A stretch of 64,000 nucleotides of DNA from Trinickia fusca. GTDB lineage: Bacteria > Pseudomonadota > Gammaproteobacteria > Burkholderiales > Burkholderiaceae. Position 1 is the stretch's first letter. Every line of letters begins with the position of its first letter. The notes under the pieces were generated by a model. It was not told the origin of the DNA. It saw only the letters and a program-made list of their open reading frames with translations, and made no database searches. Position numbers and translations under genes: made by a program. Of the stretch, positions 23,308 to 31,778 are shown piece after piece. The DNA lies in assembly GCF_003628145.1 (NCBI RefSeq), contig NZ_RBZV01000002.1, positions 434,001 through 498,000 on the forward strand, in the 5' to 3' direction.

Positions 23308-23735
23308 GTCCATCCACTTCGCATATCGAACTATTCGGAATGCTTGCGGCCACCGGTGGTGGCGCCTCGGAGCGGGCAGCCGGTAGCAACGCTTCGCCTA
23401 TTGTTGCGACGTATTCGCAACAATGGGGCCAGCCTGACCGTTGCGCGCCAGCAACATATCAAATCGTTAATTAAATACTCACAGTCGTGGGAAGGACCAG
23501 CTGGCGTGGATTTGGCGATAGCTCCAGGTGAAAAAGTCCGTTTCAAAAATCGCAACAATTTCCGGCAAGTAGTGTTTCCACTAATGAGGCGCGGGCTTTC
23601 GGATGCCTAGTATCGGCAGGACTGCTTGGACTACTCAGCGCAACCTCGTTCGCGAGGCGCGCGTGTCCGCCGCACTCCAACCCTATCCGGGTGCTCAAAA
23701 CTGCAACTGCCTCTCAACGTCTCGGAGACCATTTG
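23308..23735 (+). promoter_or_regulatory. Porin upstream region
   Basis: 428 bases without a supported gene. The middle part (about 23450-23560) is A+T-rich compared with the surroundings and probably contains the porin promoter and a leader. No specific operator was recognised. GGAGA at about 23724 is the porin ribosome binding site. Confidence 0.4.
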
Positions 23736-24887
23736 ATGAAAAAATCGCTTATCGCCCTCGCAGTGACGAGCGCCATTGCAGCTCCTGCGTTCGCGCAAAA
23801 CAGCGTGACGCTGTACGGGATCATCGATGTAGGTATCACGTACAACAACAACGCTGGCGGCCACGCTCAGTGGCTGGCACAAGACGGCATCGTCCAAGGT
23901 AGCCGCTGGGGCCTGAAGGGCGCCGAAGACCTGGGTGGCGGCACGAAGGCCATCTTCCAGTTGGAAAATGGTTTCCACCCGTTCAACGGCAAGCTGGGTC
24001 AAGGCGGCCTCGAGTTCGGCCGTCAAGCCTACGTCGGTCTGACGAACAACCAGTTTGGTACCCTGACCCTCGGCCGTCAATACGACCCGGTGGTCGACAA
24101 CGCACAGCCGACGACCTTCAACGGTCAATGGGGCGCACTGTTCTCGCACCCGGCCGATATCGACAACACGGATAACGGCTTCCGCGTCAACAATGCGGTC
24201 AAGTACGTGTCGCCGCGCTTCGTCGGTCTCCAGGGCGAGGCCTTCTACGCGTTCGGCGGCCAAGCTGGCCAATTCAGCAACAAGAGCACGATCGGCGCCG
24301 GCCTGAACTACTCGGCCGGTCCGCTGTACATCGGCGCGGGCTATTTCTACGCGAAGAACCCTGCCGCTCAGTTCGCCGACGGCAACTTCTACGGCGGCGG
24401 CAACCAAAACCCGGCCGCTGTCTCGCCGACCAGCGGTATCTGGGGCCTCGTCGGTGCGCCGCAGAACATGCAAGTCATCAGCGCGGGCGCCAACTACACG
24501 CTCGGTCCGGTCTTGTTCGGCGGCAACTTCACGAACGTGAAGTTTGACAATGCGAACAACTCGGGCAGCTCGGTGTGGTTCAACAGCTATGAACTCTGGG
24601 GCCAATACAGCCTGACCCCGGCAGCAACGCTGGGTGCCGGCTACACGTTCACGGACGGCAAGGTCGACTCGACGGGTCAGCGTCCGAAGTATGGTCAGCT
24701 CAACGCGATCGCCGACTACGCTCTGTCGAAGCGCACCGACGTCTACGTGATGGGTATTTACCAGCACGCGATGTCCGGTGGTGTGACGGCCGACATCTAC
24801 GCACCGGTCTTCGGCTCGAACGGCAACGGCGCAAGCACGACGTCGAACCAGGTCGTCGCTCGCATCGGCATGCGCCACAAGTTCTAA
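23736..24887 (+). CDS. General outer-membrane porin (Burkholderia OmpC/Opc-type)
   Basis: A 383-residue gram-negative porin. A signal peptide (1-20, MKKSLIALAVTSAIAAPAFA) is followed by the canonical QNSVTLYGIIDVGI first strand, the SRWGLKGAEDLGGG segment and the constriction-region FGRQAYVGLTNNQFGTLTLGRQYD. It ends in the terminal Phe signature VARIGMRHKF needed for BAM assembly. It forms trimeric 16-stranded channels for small solutes. Codon use is strongly biased, as expected for a highly expressed gene. Confidence 0.95.
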   Translation: MKKSLIALAVTSAIAAPAFAQNSVTLYGIIDVGITYNNNAGGHAQWLAQDGIVQGSRWGLKGAEDLGGGTKAIFQLENGFHPFNGKLGQGGLEFGRQAYVGLTNNQFGTLTLGRQYDPVVDNAQPTTFNGQWGALFSHPADIDNTDNGFRVNNAVKYVSPRFVGLQGEAFYAFGGQAGQFSNKSTIGAGLNYSAGPLYIGAGYFYAKNPAAQFADGNFYGGGNQNPAAVSPTSGIWGLVGAPQNMQVISAGANYTLGPVLFGGNFTNVKFDNANNSGSSVWFNSYELWGQYSLTPAATLGAGYTFTDGKVDSTGQRPKYGQLNAIADYALSKRTDVYVMGIYQHAMSGGVTADIYAPVFGSNGNGASTTSNQVVARIGMRHKF

Positions 24888-24951
24888 ATCGCAGCACATA
24901 CGCATGGTTGCCGCGGGCTTACGCCTGCGGCGCCACGCCGCAGTACCTTCG

Positions 24952-24977
24952 AAGCGCCGCTTTTGCGGCGCTTTTTT
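24952..24977 (+). terminator. Terminator after the porin gene
   Basis: Nine-base stem aagcgccgc/gcggcgctt with a TTTT loop and a following T run. Confidence 0.9.
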
Positions 24978-25142
24978 CTTTTCAGCCCCGCCCGGCGAGC
25001 CCCAGCCCGCATCGCCTATGCCGTTTGGCCAGCCGGCTTGCGAAGCGTTGGTCCGGTACAATTGCCGCATTGCATCGGACGCGCTCGCGCCCGCCTCTTC
25101 AACCGCCTCACAGCGGACTGCCCATTGAAGCCAGCTGATCCC

Positions 25143-26426
25143 ATGTCCACGAATCAAGCCTTGTTCGAACGTGCCCGCCGAGTCATTCCCGGCGGTGTGA
25201 ACTCGCCCGTACGCGCTTTCCGCTCCGTCGGCGGCACCCCGCCCTTCATCGCCCGCGCTCAAGGGCCCTACTTCTGGGACGCCGAGGGTGTTCGCTATAT
25301 CGACTACATCGGCTCCTGGGGTCCGATGATCGTCGGCCACGTGCACCCGGAAGTGCTCGAAGCGGTGCAACGCGTGCTCGTGAACGGCTTCTCGTTCGGC
25401 GCACCGACCGAAGCCGAGATCGAGATTGCCGAGGAAATCGCCAAGCTGATGCCGACGATGCAGCAAGTGCGGTTCGTCTCGAGCGGCACCGAAGCGACGA
25501 TGAGCGCGCTGCGCCTCGCGCGCGGGTTCACGAACCGCAGCCGCATCGTCAAGTTCGAGGGCTGCTACCACGGCCACGCCGACAGCCTGCTCGTGAAGGC
25601 CGGCTCGGGCCTGCTGACCTTCGGCAACCCGACCTCGGCCGGCGTACCGGCCGACATCGCCAAGCACACGACCGTGCTCGAGTACAACAACGCCGCGGCG
25701 CTCGAGGAGGCCTTCGGCGCGTTCGGGGACGAAATCGCAGCCGTCATCGTCGAGCCTGTCGCCGGCAATATGAATCTCGTGCGCGGCAACCCTGAATTCC
25801 TGAAGACGCTCCGCGCGCTGTGCACGAAGCATGGCGCCGTGCTGATCTTCGACGAAGTGATGTGTGGCTTTCGCGTGGCGCTCGGCGGCGCGCAGGCGCT
25901 GTACGGCATCGAGCCCGATCTCACGTGCCTCGGCAAGGTCATCGGCGGCGGCATGCCTGCTGCCGCATTCGGCGGCCGCCGCGACATCATGGCCCATCTC
26001 GCGCCCGAAGGTGGCGTCTATCAGGCGGGGACGTTGTCGGGCAACCCGATCGCCGTCGCGGCCGGCTTGAAGACGCTCGAGTTGATCCAGGCACCGGGCT
26101 TCTACGAGCGCCTGTCGGCACAAACGGCGCGTCTGACGAACGGTCTGGCCGCTTGCGCCCGCGACGCGCGTGTGCCGTTCAGCGCCGACGCCATCGGCGG
26201 CATGTTCGGCCTCTACTTCAACGAAACGGTGCCCGCGAGCTTCGCGGACGTGTCACGCAGCGACATCCCGCGCTTCAACACGTTCTTCCACAAGATGCTC
26301 GATGCGGGCGTCTACTTCGCGCCGTCGGCCTACGAGGCTGGGTTCGTCTCGAGCGCGCACGACGACGCCGTCATCGATGCAACACTGGCCGCTGCCCGCG
26401 ATGCGTTCGCGGCGCTGGCCGCATAA
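25143..26426 (+). CDS. hemL: Glutamate-1-semialdehyde 2,1-aminomutase
   Basis: A 427-residue PLP enzyme converting glutamate 1-semialdehyde to 5-aminolevulinate in tetrapyrrole synthesis. Conserved parts include [19 protein letters not shown], the [15 protein letters not shown] substrate region and the PLP-lysine motif [20 protein letters not shown] at 25143 begins the conserved N terminus. It is followed ten bases later by ribD. Confidence 0.97.
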   Translation: MSTNQALFERARRVIPGGVNSPVRAFRSVGGTPPFIARAQGPYFWDAEGVRYIDYIGSWGPMIVGHVHPEVLEAVQRVLVNGFSFGAPTEAEIEIAEEIAKLMPTMQQVRFVSSGTEATMSALRLARGFTNRSRIVKFEGCYHGHADSLLVKAGSGLLTFGNPTSAGVPADIAKHTTVLEYNNAAALEEAFGAFGDEIAAVIVEPVAGNMNLVRGNPEFLKTLRALCTKHGAVLIFDEVMCGFRVALGGAQALYGIEPDLTCLGKVIGGGMPAAAFGGRRDIMAHLAPEGGVYQAGTLSGNPIAVAAGLKTLELIQAPGFYERLSAQTARLTNGLAACARDARVPFSADAIGGMFGLYFNETVPASFADVSRSDIPRFNTFFHKMLDAGVYFAPSAYEAGFVSSAHDDAVIDATLAAARDAFAALAA

Positions 26427-26436
26427 CGCGACGACG

Positions 26437-27558
26437 ATGTTCTCGGAAGCCGACTTCACTCACATGCAACGCGCGCTCGCTCTGGCGGCGCGCGGCATGT
26501 ACACGACGACGCCGAATCCGCGCGTCGGCTGCGTGCTGATCAAGGACGACGTAACGATCGGCGAAGGCTTCACGCAGCCGGCTGGCCAGGATCACGCCGA
26601 AGTACAAGCGCTCAAGGATGCGCGCCGGCGCGGTTTTGATCCGCGCGGCGCGACTGCCTATGTGACGTTAGAGCCGTGCAGCCATTTCGGCCGCACCCCG
26701 CCGTGCGCGCACGCGCTGATCGACGCGCAGGTCAAACGCGTGATCGCGGCGATGGAAGACCCGAATCCGCAGGTGTCGGGGCGCGGCCTCGCGATGCTGC
26801 GCGATGCCGGTATCGACGTGCGTTGCGGCCTGCTCGCGAACGAAGCGCGCGAACTCAACATCGGTTTCGTCTCGCGCATGACGCGCGCCCGGCCGTGGGT
26901 GCGCATGAAAATCGCGGGCTCGCTCGACGGGCGTACCGCCCTGCCCTCGGGCGAAAGCCAATGGATCACCGGTGCCGCGGCACGAGCCGACGGCCACGCG
27001 TGGCGCGCCCGCGCATGCGCGATCCTGACCGGCATCGGCACGGTACGCGAAGACGACCCGCAGCTGACTGTACGCGAAGTGGAGACCCCGCGTCAGCCGC
27101 TGCGCGTGCTCATCGACAGCCGCCTCGAGGTGCCGCTGACGGCCAAGCTGCTCGAAGGCGCCCCGCCGCTCGTGTTCTGCGCGCGAATCGACGACACCAA
27201 TGCCGCGCGTGCCGAAGCCCTCGCCGCCCGTGGCGTCGAGATCGTCGAGCTCGCCAACGAACGCGGCAAGGTCGATCTGGCCGCGATGCTCAAGACGCTC
27301 GGCGCGCGCGGCATTAACGAACTGCACGTCGAGGCGGGCCACAAGCTGAACGGCTCGCTGCTGCGCGAAGGCTGCGTCGACGAGTTGCTCGTCTATCTGG
27401 CGCCGAGCCTGCTCGGTGCCAATTCGGCCGGCATGTTCGACCTGCCCGCGCCGGCCGCGCTCGAAGCGCGCACGCAGCTGACATTTCATGCGATCGAGCG
27501 CATCGGCGATGATTTGCGCATTCTTGCGCGCCTGCAACAGCAGGCCGCGCATACCTGA
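26437..27558 (+). CDS. ribD: Bifunctional diaminohydroxyphosphoribosylaminopyrimidine deaminase / reductase
   Basis: A 373-residue two-domain riboflavin enzyme. The N-terminal zinc deaminase (about 1-145) carries HAEVQAL and PCSHFGRTPPC, the zinc and catalytic residues. The C-terminal NADPH reductase (about 150-365) starts at RMKIAGSLDGRTALPSGESQ. ATG at 26437 is chosen from homology. It is followed by ribE 19 bases on, forming a ribD-ribE unit. Confidence 0.96.
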   Translation: MFSEADFTHMQRALALAARGMYTTTPNPRVGCVLIKDDVTIGEGFTQPAGQDHAEVQALKDARRRGFDPRGATAYVTLEPCSHFGRTPPCAHALIDAQVKRVIAAMEDPNPQVSGRGLAMLRDAGIDVRCGLLANEARELNIGFVSRMTRARPWVRMKIAGSLDGRTALPSGESQWITGAAARADGHAWRARACAILTGIGTVREDDPQLTVREVETPRQPLRVLIDSRLEVPLTAKLLEGAPPLVFCARIDDTNAARAEALAARGVEIVELANERGKVDLAAMLKTLGARGINELHVEAGHKLNGSLLREGCVDELLVYLAPSLLGANSAGMFDLPAPAALEARTQLTFHAIERIGDDLRILARLQQQAAHT

Positions 27559-27577
27559 ACGAATAAGGAGAGAACGG

Positions 27578-28213
27578 ATGTTCACAGGCATCGTCGCGGC
27601 GGTCGGCCGCATCGAAACGGTTGAGCCCATCGGCACCGACGCACAGGCCGGCGTGCGCCTGACCGTCCAAGCAGGCGCGCTCGAATTGGGCGACGTCGCG
27701 ATCGGCGACAGCATCGCGATTCAAGGCGCGTGCATGACGGTCATCGCCAAAACGACGCAGACGTTCGATGTCGACGTCTCACGCGAAAGCCTCAACTGTA
27801 CGGTCGGACTCGGTGCGCCTGGCGAGGTCAACCTCGAAAAAGCGCTGACCGCGCACGAGCGGCTCGGCGGCCACATCGTGTCGGGCCACGTCGACGGCCT
27901 CGGCACCGTCACACGGATGACGCCGGTCGGCGAATCGCACGAGTTGCGCGTGCTCGCGCCGCGCGAGATCGGCCGCTATCTGGCCTACAAAGGCTCGATC
28001 ACCGTCAACGGCGTGAGCCTGACCGTCAACAGCGTCGAGGACCGTGCCGACGGCACCGAGTTTTCGATCAACCTGATCCCGCATACGGTCGAAGTCACGA
28101 CGCTGCGGCATGTGAAGGCCGGCGCTCAGGTCAATCTCGAAGTCGATCTGATTGCGCGGTATGTGGAGCGGATGCTCAGTGCGTCTCAGGACGGCCATAA
28201 GTCATTGAAATGA
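27578..28213 (+). CDS. ribE: Riboflavin synthase alpha chain
   Basis: A 211-residue enzyme that dismutates two 6,7-dimethyl-8-ribityllumazines to riboflavin. It has the usual two lumazine-binding barrels, each with an MFTGIV-like start, and SGHVDGLG and LTVNSVED motifs. AAGGAG precedes the ATG at 27578. Its last 63 bases recur 4.7 kb downstream at 32852-32914, so the present 3' end appears to have been formed or reformed by integration; the reading frame is kept intact. Confidence 0.95.
   Translation: MFTGIVAAVGRIETVEPIGTDAQAGVRLTVQAGALELGDVAIGDSIAIQGACMTVIAKTTQTFDVDVSRESLNCTVGLGAPGEVNLEKALTAHERLGGHIVSGHVDGLGTVTRMTPVGESHELRVLAPREIGRYLAYKGSITVNGVSLTVNSVEDRADGTEFSINLIPHTVEVTTLRHVKAGAQVNLEVDLIARYVERMLSASQDGHKSLK
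28151..28213 (+). repeat. attL-like repeat (current ribE 3' end)
   Basis: 63-base segment encoding the last residues of RibE (IARYVERML...). Positions 28151-28177 match 32852-32878 with a single difference (T versus C at the twelfth base), then identity declines. The near-identical 27 bases are the likely crossover core. Confidence 0.75.
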
Positions 28214-28237
28214 TTGAATTTTTCAAGAGTTTCAGTC

Positions 28238-28329
28238 TACCGTCGTTTCAATTAAAAGTCACTGCATCTACAATTTTGTGACGGTATTTCTGACGGTATA
28301 CGGCCGCTTTCTGCGGTTCGTATACCGTC
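28238..28329 (+). repeat. GACGGTAT repeats, left end of the element
   Basis: Direct copies of GACGGTAT at 28280-28287 and 28292-28299 (12-base period), an inverted copy ataccgtc at 28322-28329, and an inverted seven-base match taccgtc at 28238-28244. Clusters of short direct and inverted repeats beside an attachment core are what integrase arm-binding sites look like. Confidence 0.6.
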
Positions 28330-28486
28330 ACGCCTCCAGAATTAGGCCACATGAACGTACCCCAATTGACTACCTGCCGCGCCAGTATTGGGATCGGTGG
28401 CGATCGTCGAAGGCCGCTCCAGAGCCCTTAGTGCGGTGTCACGCCATTTTCTGGGCCTGAGCGTTTGATACGACACCCATGATCCC

Positions 28487-28535
28487 CGCCGCCCTTACTC
28501 AAGGCCATGGATTACCGAGTCAGGGAGGGGCGGCG
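28487..28535. repeat. Inverted repeat between ribE and the first island gene
   Basis: cgccgccc pairs with gggcggcg across about 33 bases, with inner actc/gagt complementarity. It lies between ribE and the end of the minus-strand peptidase-like gene. It may be a transcriptional punctuation signal or a structural part of the element. Nothing else was identified in 28214-28576. Confidence 0.4.
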
Positions 28536-28576
28536 ATTGGGCGCATACAAAACCTACGGGATATCTGAAAAGGGGC

Positions 28577-29059
28577 TCATTTTTCGCAGGCACAACGGAC
28601 GGCTGAGACTATGAAGTTGGTTCGCACGCGGTCAGTCGGTTTACACCATGGTGCAGGATCGAGCGCATATTCGATCGTCGTTCCGGAGGCGTGCGACGCC
28701 TTTGCGCGGTGAAACAGGATGTGCCGACCGACTTCCATATCGGCGCTGTAGTCGACTAGAAGCAAAGCGACGTCGGGAATGTCCGCCACGCGGCCAACTT
28801 CCTTGTAGACGGTCGCAACGAGTCCAAGCTGGGCGAGCAGCGCAGCGATTTGAGCTTCGCCGAGGTAGTACGGCCCCCGTGCAGGATGCTTCGTCTTGGC
28901 GACCGCAATCTCCCTCACCTCCTCGATCGTCTTGCCCGCGAGCATCGCGGCGCACGCAAAGACATCGTCGAAGTCGTTGGTCTGCGCAACGAACGGGAAC
29001 GCAGGAGCGACGGTCGTCGGTGTGCTCTCGACTGTGGTTGGAATTGTGATAGCAGGCAT
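28577..29059 (-). CDS. C39-like (papain-fold) cysteine peptidase-like protein
   Basis: A 160-residue cytosolic protein. QTNDFDDVFACAAMLAGKT (Gln26 to Cys36) resembles the N-terminal catalytic segment of C39-type double-glycine peptidases. GRHILFHRAK supplies candidate His113, and EYALDPAPW supplies candidate Asp134, giving a plausible Gln-Cys-His-Asp set. No membrane or ABC domain is attached, unlike bacteriocin transporters. It faces away from the Nmad operon across 323 bases. ATG at 29059 has a GGAG site. Assignment to the fold is moderate; the target is unknown. Confidence 0.65.
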   Translation of the reverse strand: MPAITIPTTVESTPTTVAPAFPFVAQTNDFDDVFACAAMLAGKTIEEVREIAVAKTKHPARGPYYLGEAQIAALLAQLGLVATVYKEVGRVADIPDVALLLVDYSADMEVGRHILFHRAKASHASGTTIEYALDPAPWCKPTDRVRTNFIVSAVRCACEK

Positions 29060-29382
29060 GGAAGCTCCGGAAAACGCGAAAAAGAAGCGCGCACCAACGC
29101 CTGCCTGGCGGCATCGGACATTTCGGGCAGATCAGAGGGGAAAATTCGAAGCGAAATCCGGCCAATCTCCGGCGGATTTGCTCAGGCGTGCGCTGCGGCG
29201 CGAGCGGTGAGCCGAAACCCGGTTTTTGGTCGGTTTTTCAGCCGTATCGTTATTTTATAAGGGTCACTATCACGCTCTCAACAGCCAAATGACTTTGTTC
29301 AGGCTCGCGAAAAACACCGCGTTCGGATACGCTGACACGACAGGCCGGCAATGAAAATATTGGTATTTCCGGGGGAATCGTC
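29060..29382. promoter_or_regulatory. Divergent promoter region inside the island
   Basis: 323 bases between the peptidase-like gene and the Nmad3 gene. The stretch near 29240-29300 is A+T-rich (for example gttattttataa) and is the likely site of one or both promoters. No clear operator was recognised. Confidence 0.45.
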
Positions 29383-30207
29383 GTGAAGATCATCTTCAGC
29401 CGAAAGGGGTTTGATGGAACCGCCGGTGGTTGCCCAAGCCCGATTGTCGAAGGCCGCCCGGTCTCCCTACCCATTCCGACGAAAATGCCCTCTCGCACCC
29501 GCTATGGGGACTTGAGTGCCCCATACGGCGATCTCGTCACCGATCTCACTCGTGGCCGTCTAACTGCGGAGAACTGGTGCCACCTTGATCCCGACGTTGC
29601 CTCAGAGTGCTTGCCGCGCATTGCCGGTTGGCGAGGCGCCCTAGGTCAGGTGTCCTCTGCTCAAGGACATTTAGCGAAACAGAATGTAGGTGCCGGAGAT
29701 TTATTTATCTTTTGGGGCCTATTTCGACCGGTCGAACATGACGGTCGTTGGAAATTCATCGGCCGGCCAGAACACCGCATTTGGGGATGGCTCCAGGTTG
29801 GAGACGTATTCGATCTAGGAACAGATGGAAGCCGCGCAATAGAGCAGCACCCATGGCTTGAAGTACATCCTCACGTCCGACCCGGCTGGAAATCGCCAAA
29901 TGTCCTCTATCTTGCCGCCGACCAACTGAAGCTTGGCCCGAAGCAATTGCCTCTCAAGGGTTGGGGCACCCTTAAACATGGGTATCGCCTGTCGGCTACC
30001 AGTTCGTTACCATCCGTTTGGACCGTCCCAGACTGGCTTCATCCCGGCAAAAGGGGCTGCGGCATGACATACAACCCTCCTGATCGCTGGAAACCAGACG
30101 GTTCACTTCAGACCGCCGCGCGAGGTCAAGAGTTTGTTGCGCACCCCATCGATTCATCCAGCATGAGCGACTGGGTTACTTCGGTATTGATGGAGGCAGC
30201 ATCGTGA
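29383..30207 (+). CDS. Nmad3 family putative nucleotide-modification protein
   Basis: A 274-residue protein whose start, MKIIFSRKGFDGTAGGCPSP, and following LPIP segment match the nucleotide modification associated domain 3 (Nmad3) family. That family was defined computationally by association with base-modification and phage or defence loci; no reaction is established. Further features are a FIFWGLFR strand, an RIWGWLQVGDVF segment and WxVPDWLHP near the C terminus. The GTG start at 29383 follows GGGGGAA. The stop overlaps the next start as GTGA, so it is coupled to the Nmad2 gene. Confidence 0.82.
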   Translation: MKIIFSRKGFDGTAGGCPSPIVEGRPVSLPIPTKMPSRTRYGDLSAPYGDLVTDLTRGRLTAENWCHLDPDVASECLPRIAGWRGALGQVSSAQGHLAKQNVGAGDLFIFWGLFRPVEHDGRWKFIGRPEHRIWGWLQVGDVFDLGTDGSRAIEQHPWLEVHPHVRPGWKSPNVLYLAADQLKLGPKQLPLKGWGTLKHGYRLSATSSLPSVWTVPDWLHPGKRGCGMTYNPPDRWKPDGSLQTAARGQEFVAHPIDSSSMSDWVTSVLMEAAS

Positions 30208-30761
30208 ACCGGATCTGGCGGTATGTTCTGGCCACTGATGCCGGAATGGCTCCATGCGTCGACAATAGTATGCTGACCCTCTCGTGCTGCAAGCCAGTGA
30301 TTCGCAAGCACGCCATCCCGGGCGACTGGGTCATTGCGTTTGCCCCTAAGCAATATGGAATTGGGCGAGTTGCATACGTGGGACACATCTCCGAAATACT
30401 TTCCCTTGGCGAGTACGAAAGGCGGTTCCGTGGCCGGAGAGATGCCATCTATCGAGCAAAATCGGGGGTAATGGGAGAAGAATTAGTCCCATTGCGGAAG
30501 GACTATCACGAAGACGAAAAAAGTCGTGCTCGCGACAGGGGCGGCAAGAATGCGCTGATCTTTGAGCCGTTCTGGTACTGGGGAGGTACGGGAATTCCTG
30601 CACGAGGGGAAATCGCCGATCTAGCACACTACTTTGTCGGGCAAACCACGAAATGCTCAACTGACGAGAGGATCGCACAGCTCAAAGAATGGGTGCATAT
30701 GGTTAGTAAGCCGGGGATCCATGGCCGCCCGCGCACACCACTACCCAGAAAGCGCTGCTAA
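30204..30761 (+). CDS. Nmad2 family putative nucleotide-modification protein
   Basis: A 185-residue protein. The N-terminal region RYVLATDAGMAP...LTLSCCKPVIRKHAIPGDWVI is the pattern of nucleotide modification associated domain 2 (Nmad2): a strand, conserved Cys-Lys-Pro, then Gly-Asp-Trp. RVAYVGHISEIL follows. The C-terminal third is basic. The GTG at 30204 overlaps the stop of Nmad3. Biochemical role unknown; proximity suggests the two act in one complex or pathway (inference). 25 bases separate it from the next gene. Confidence 0.75.
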   Translation: MNRIWRYVLATDAGMAPCVDNSMLTLSCCKPVIRKHAIPGDWVIAFAPKQYGIGRVAYVGHISEILSLGEYERRFRGRRDAIYRAKSGVMGEELVPLRKDYHEDEKSRARDRGGKNALIFEPFWYWGGTGIPARGEIADLAHYFVGQTTKCSTDERIAQLKEWVHMVSKPGIHGRPRTPLPRKRC

Positions 30762-30786
30762 GTCGCGAACACCGAAGGAGAATAAA

Positions 30787-31755
30787 ATGAACGTAGCCGT
30801 CGTGATTGTCGAACAGCTCGATGCCGACGGGGCATTGCGTACTTTCCGCATGCACGCGAAATATGGAGACGCGATCACTGTTGCCTTCGCGGACGAATAT
30901 GAAGAACCGCGAAGCGGCCCGTTTCATTTCCTTGACGACCGCCATGAGCGACACTTCGCACAGGCATTCGCGGAATGCAAAGTTCGGAAGGTGTCCTCTG
31001 CGCGGTTGAGTTGTAACGACGGCGAGTTTCGCTTCCTCACATCGTGGGCTGGCATCCCGACCGAGCGGCAGCGCCTAAGCTACTATGCTTTGTGCCTGCC
31101 GCAGGGAGCCGTGCCCACGCGTGTACGTTTCACCGATCCTCGCAGCGGCCGCGAGTTCAAGAAGGCAGTTGTCCGCGATGGACAGCGTGATCGTTTTGTC
31201 CTGTATCTTGAGTGCCGTTCATCACACGGAGCCTTCGATTTCGCACTTGAAGTCGCATTCCGGGTGGATCCGGAGATTTTCCCGTCATTCACCTTCGACG
31301 ATGAGACGACTTCGCCCTACGGTGCACATCTAGATGCGTACGAGTATCTGCTACCACGACATGAGCAGATGGTAGTTCAACAGTTCTTCTCTGAGAGGAT
31401 TGCCATGGGGGACCAATACAACATTTCTGGTCAAGCTGGTGCTGTCGGACCGAACGCTCAGGCAGCGCACAACACCTTCAACCAAGCCTGCGAACAGGCG
31501 GCAGCGGGGATCGATCTTGTTGCTCTCGCCGAGGAACTAGCTTCTCTTCGAGCTTCCATGCGTAAAGAGGCGACCGACGTTGAACATGACCAGGCAATCG
31601 CCAGCGTTGGTGCGGCTGAAACGGCCGCAAAGAATCACGACGCAGCCGGTGCAATCGGTCACCTGAAGTCATCAGGCAAGTGGGCGCTCGATGTCGCCGC
31701 GAAGATTGGGACTGCTGTTGCTGTCAAGGCAATCGAGAAGGCCATCGCCCTTTGA
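30787..31755 (+). CDS. Unknown two-part protein with a GD-YNISGQAGAVGPNA module
   Basis: A 322-residue protein I cannot assign. Residues about 1-200 look like a mixed alpha/beta domain with many strands (VVIVEQL, FRFLTSW, RFVLYLECRS, FDFALEVAFRV). At 208-224 is the glycine-rich segment GDQYNISGQAGAVGPNA. After it comes a helical, Ala-rich tail (240-320) with ELASLRASMRKEA and KWALDVAAKIGTAVAVKAIEKAI, the last part possibly amphipathic or membrane-interacting. Similar tails occur in proteins of bacterial conflict loci, suggesting an effector-type module (inference). Strong GAAGGAGA site before ATG 30787. Confidence 0.75.
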   Translation: MNVAVVIVEQLDADGALRTFRMHAKYGDAITVAFADEYEEPRSGPFHFLDDRHERHFAQAFAECKVRKVSSARLSCNDGEFRFLTSWAGIPTERQRLSYYALCLPQGAVPTRVRFTDPRSGREFKKAVVRDGQRDRFVLYLECRSSHGAFDFALEVAFRVDPEIFPSFTFDDETTSPYGAHLDAYEYLLPRHEQMVVQQFFSERIAMGDQYNISGQAGAVGPNAQAAHNTFNQACEQAAAGIDLVALAEELASLRASMRKEATDVEHDQAIASVGAAETAAKNHDAAGAIGHLKSSGKWALDVAAKIGTAVAVKAIEKAIAL

Positions 31756-31778
31756 GCTGGTGAACGCAAGGACCACGC

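Noticed and set aside
23631-26123. Very long open frame (830 residues) on the minus strand opposite the porin and hemL genes
   Set aside because: It runs antisense to two well-supported genes. Its composition is the Arg/Ala/His/Asp-rich type expected from high-GC third positions, with no domain.
28278-28460. Small frame at the left island end considered as an integrase remnant
   Set aside because: It starts inside the GACGGTAT repeats and has no tyrosine-recombinase motif (no R-H-R-Y pattern).
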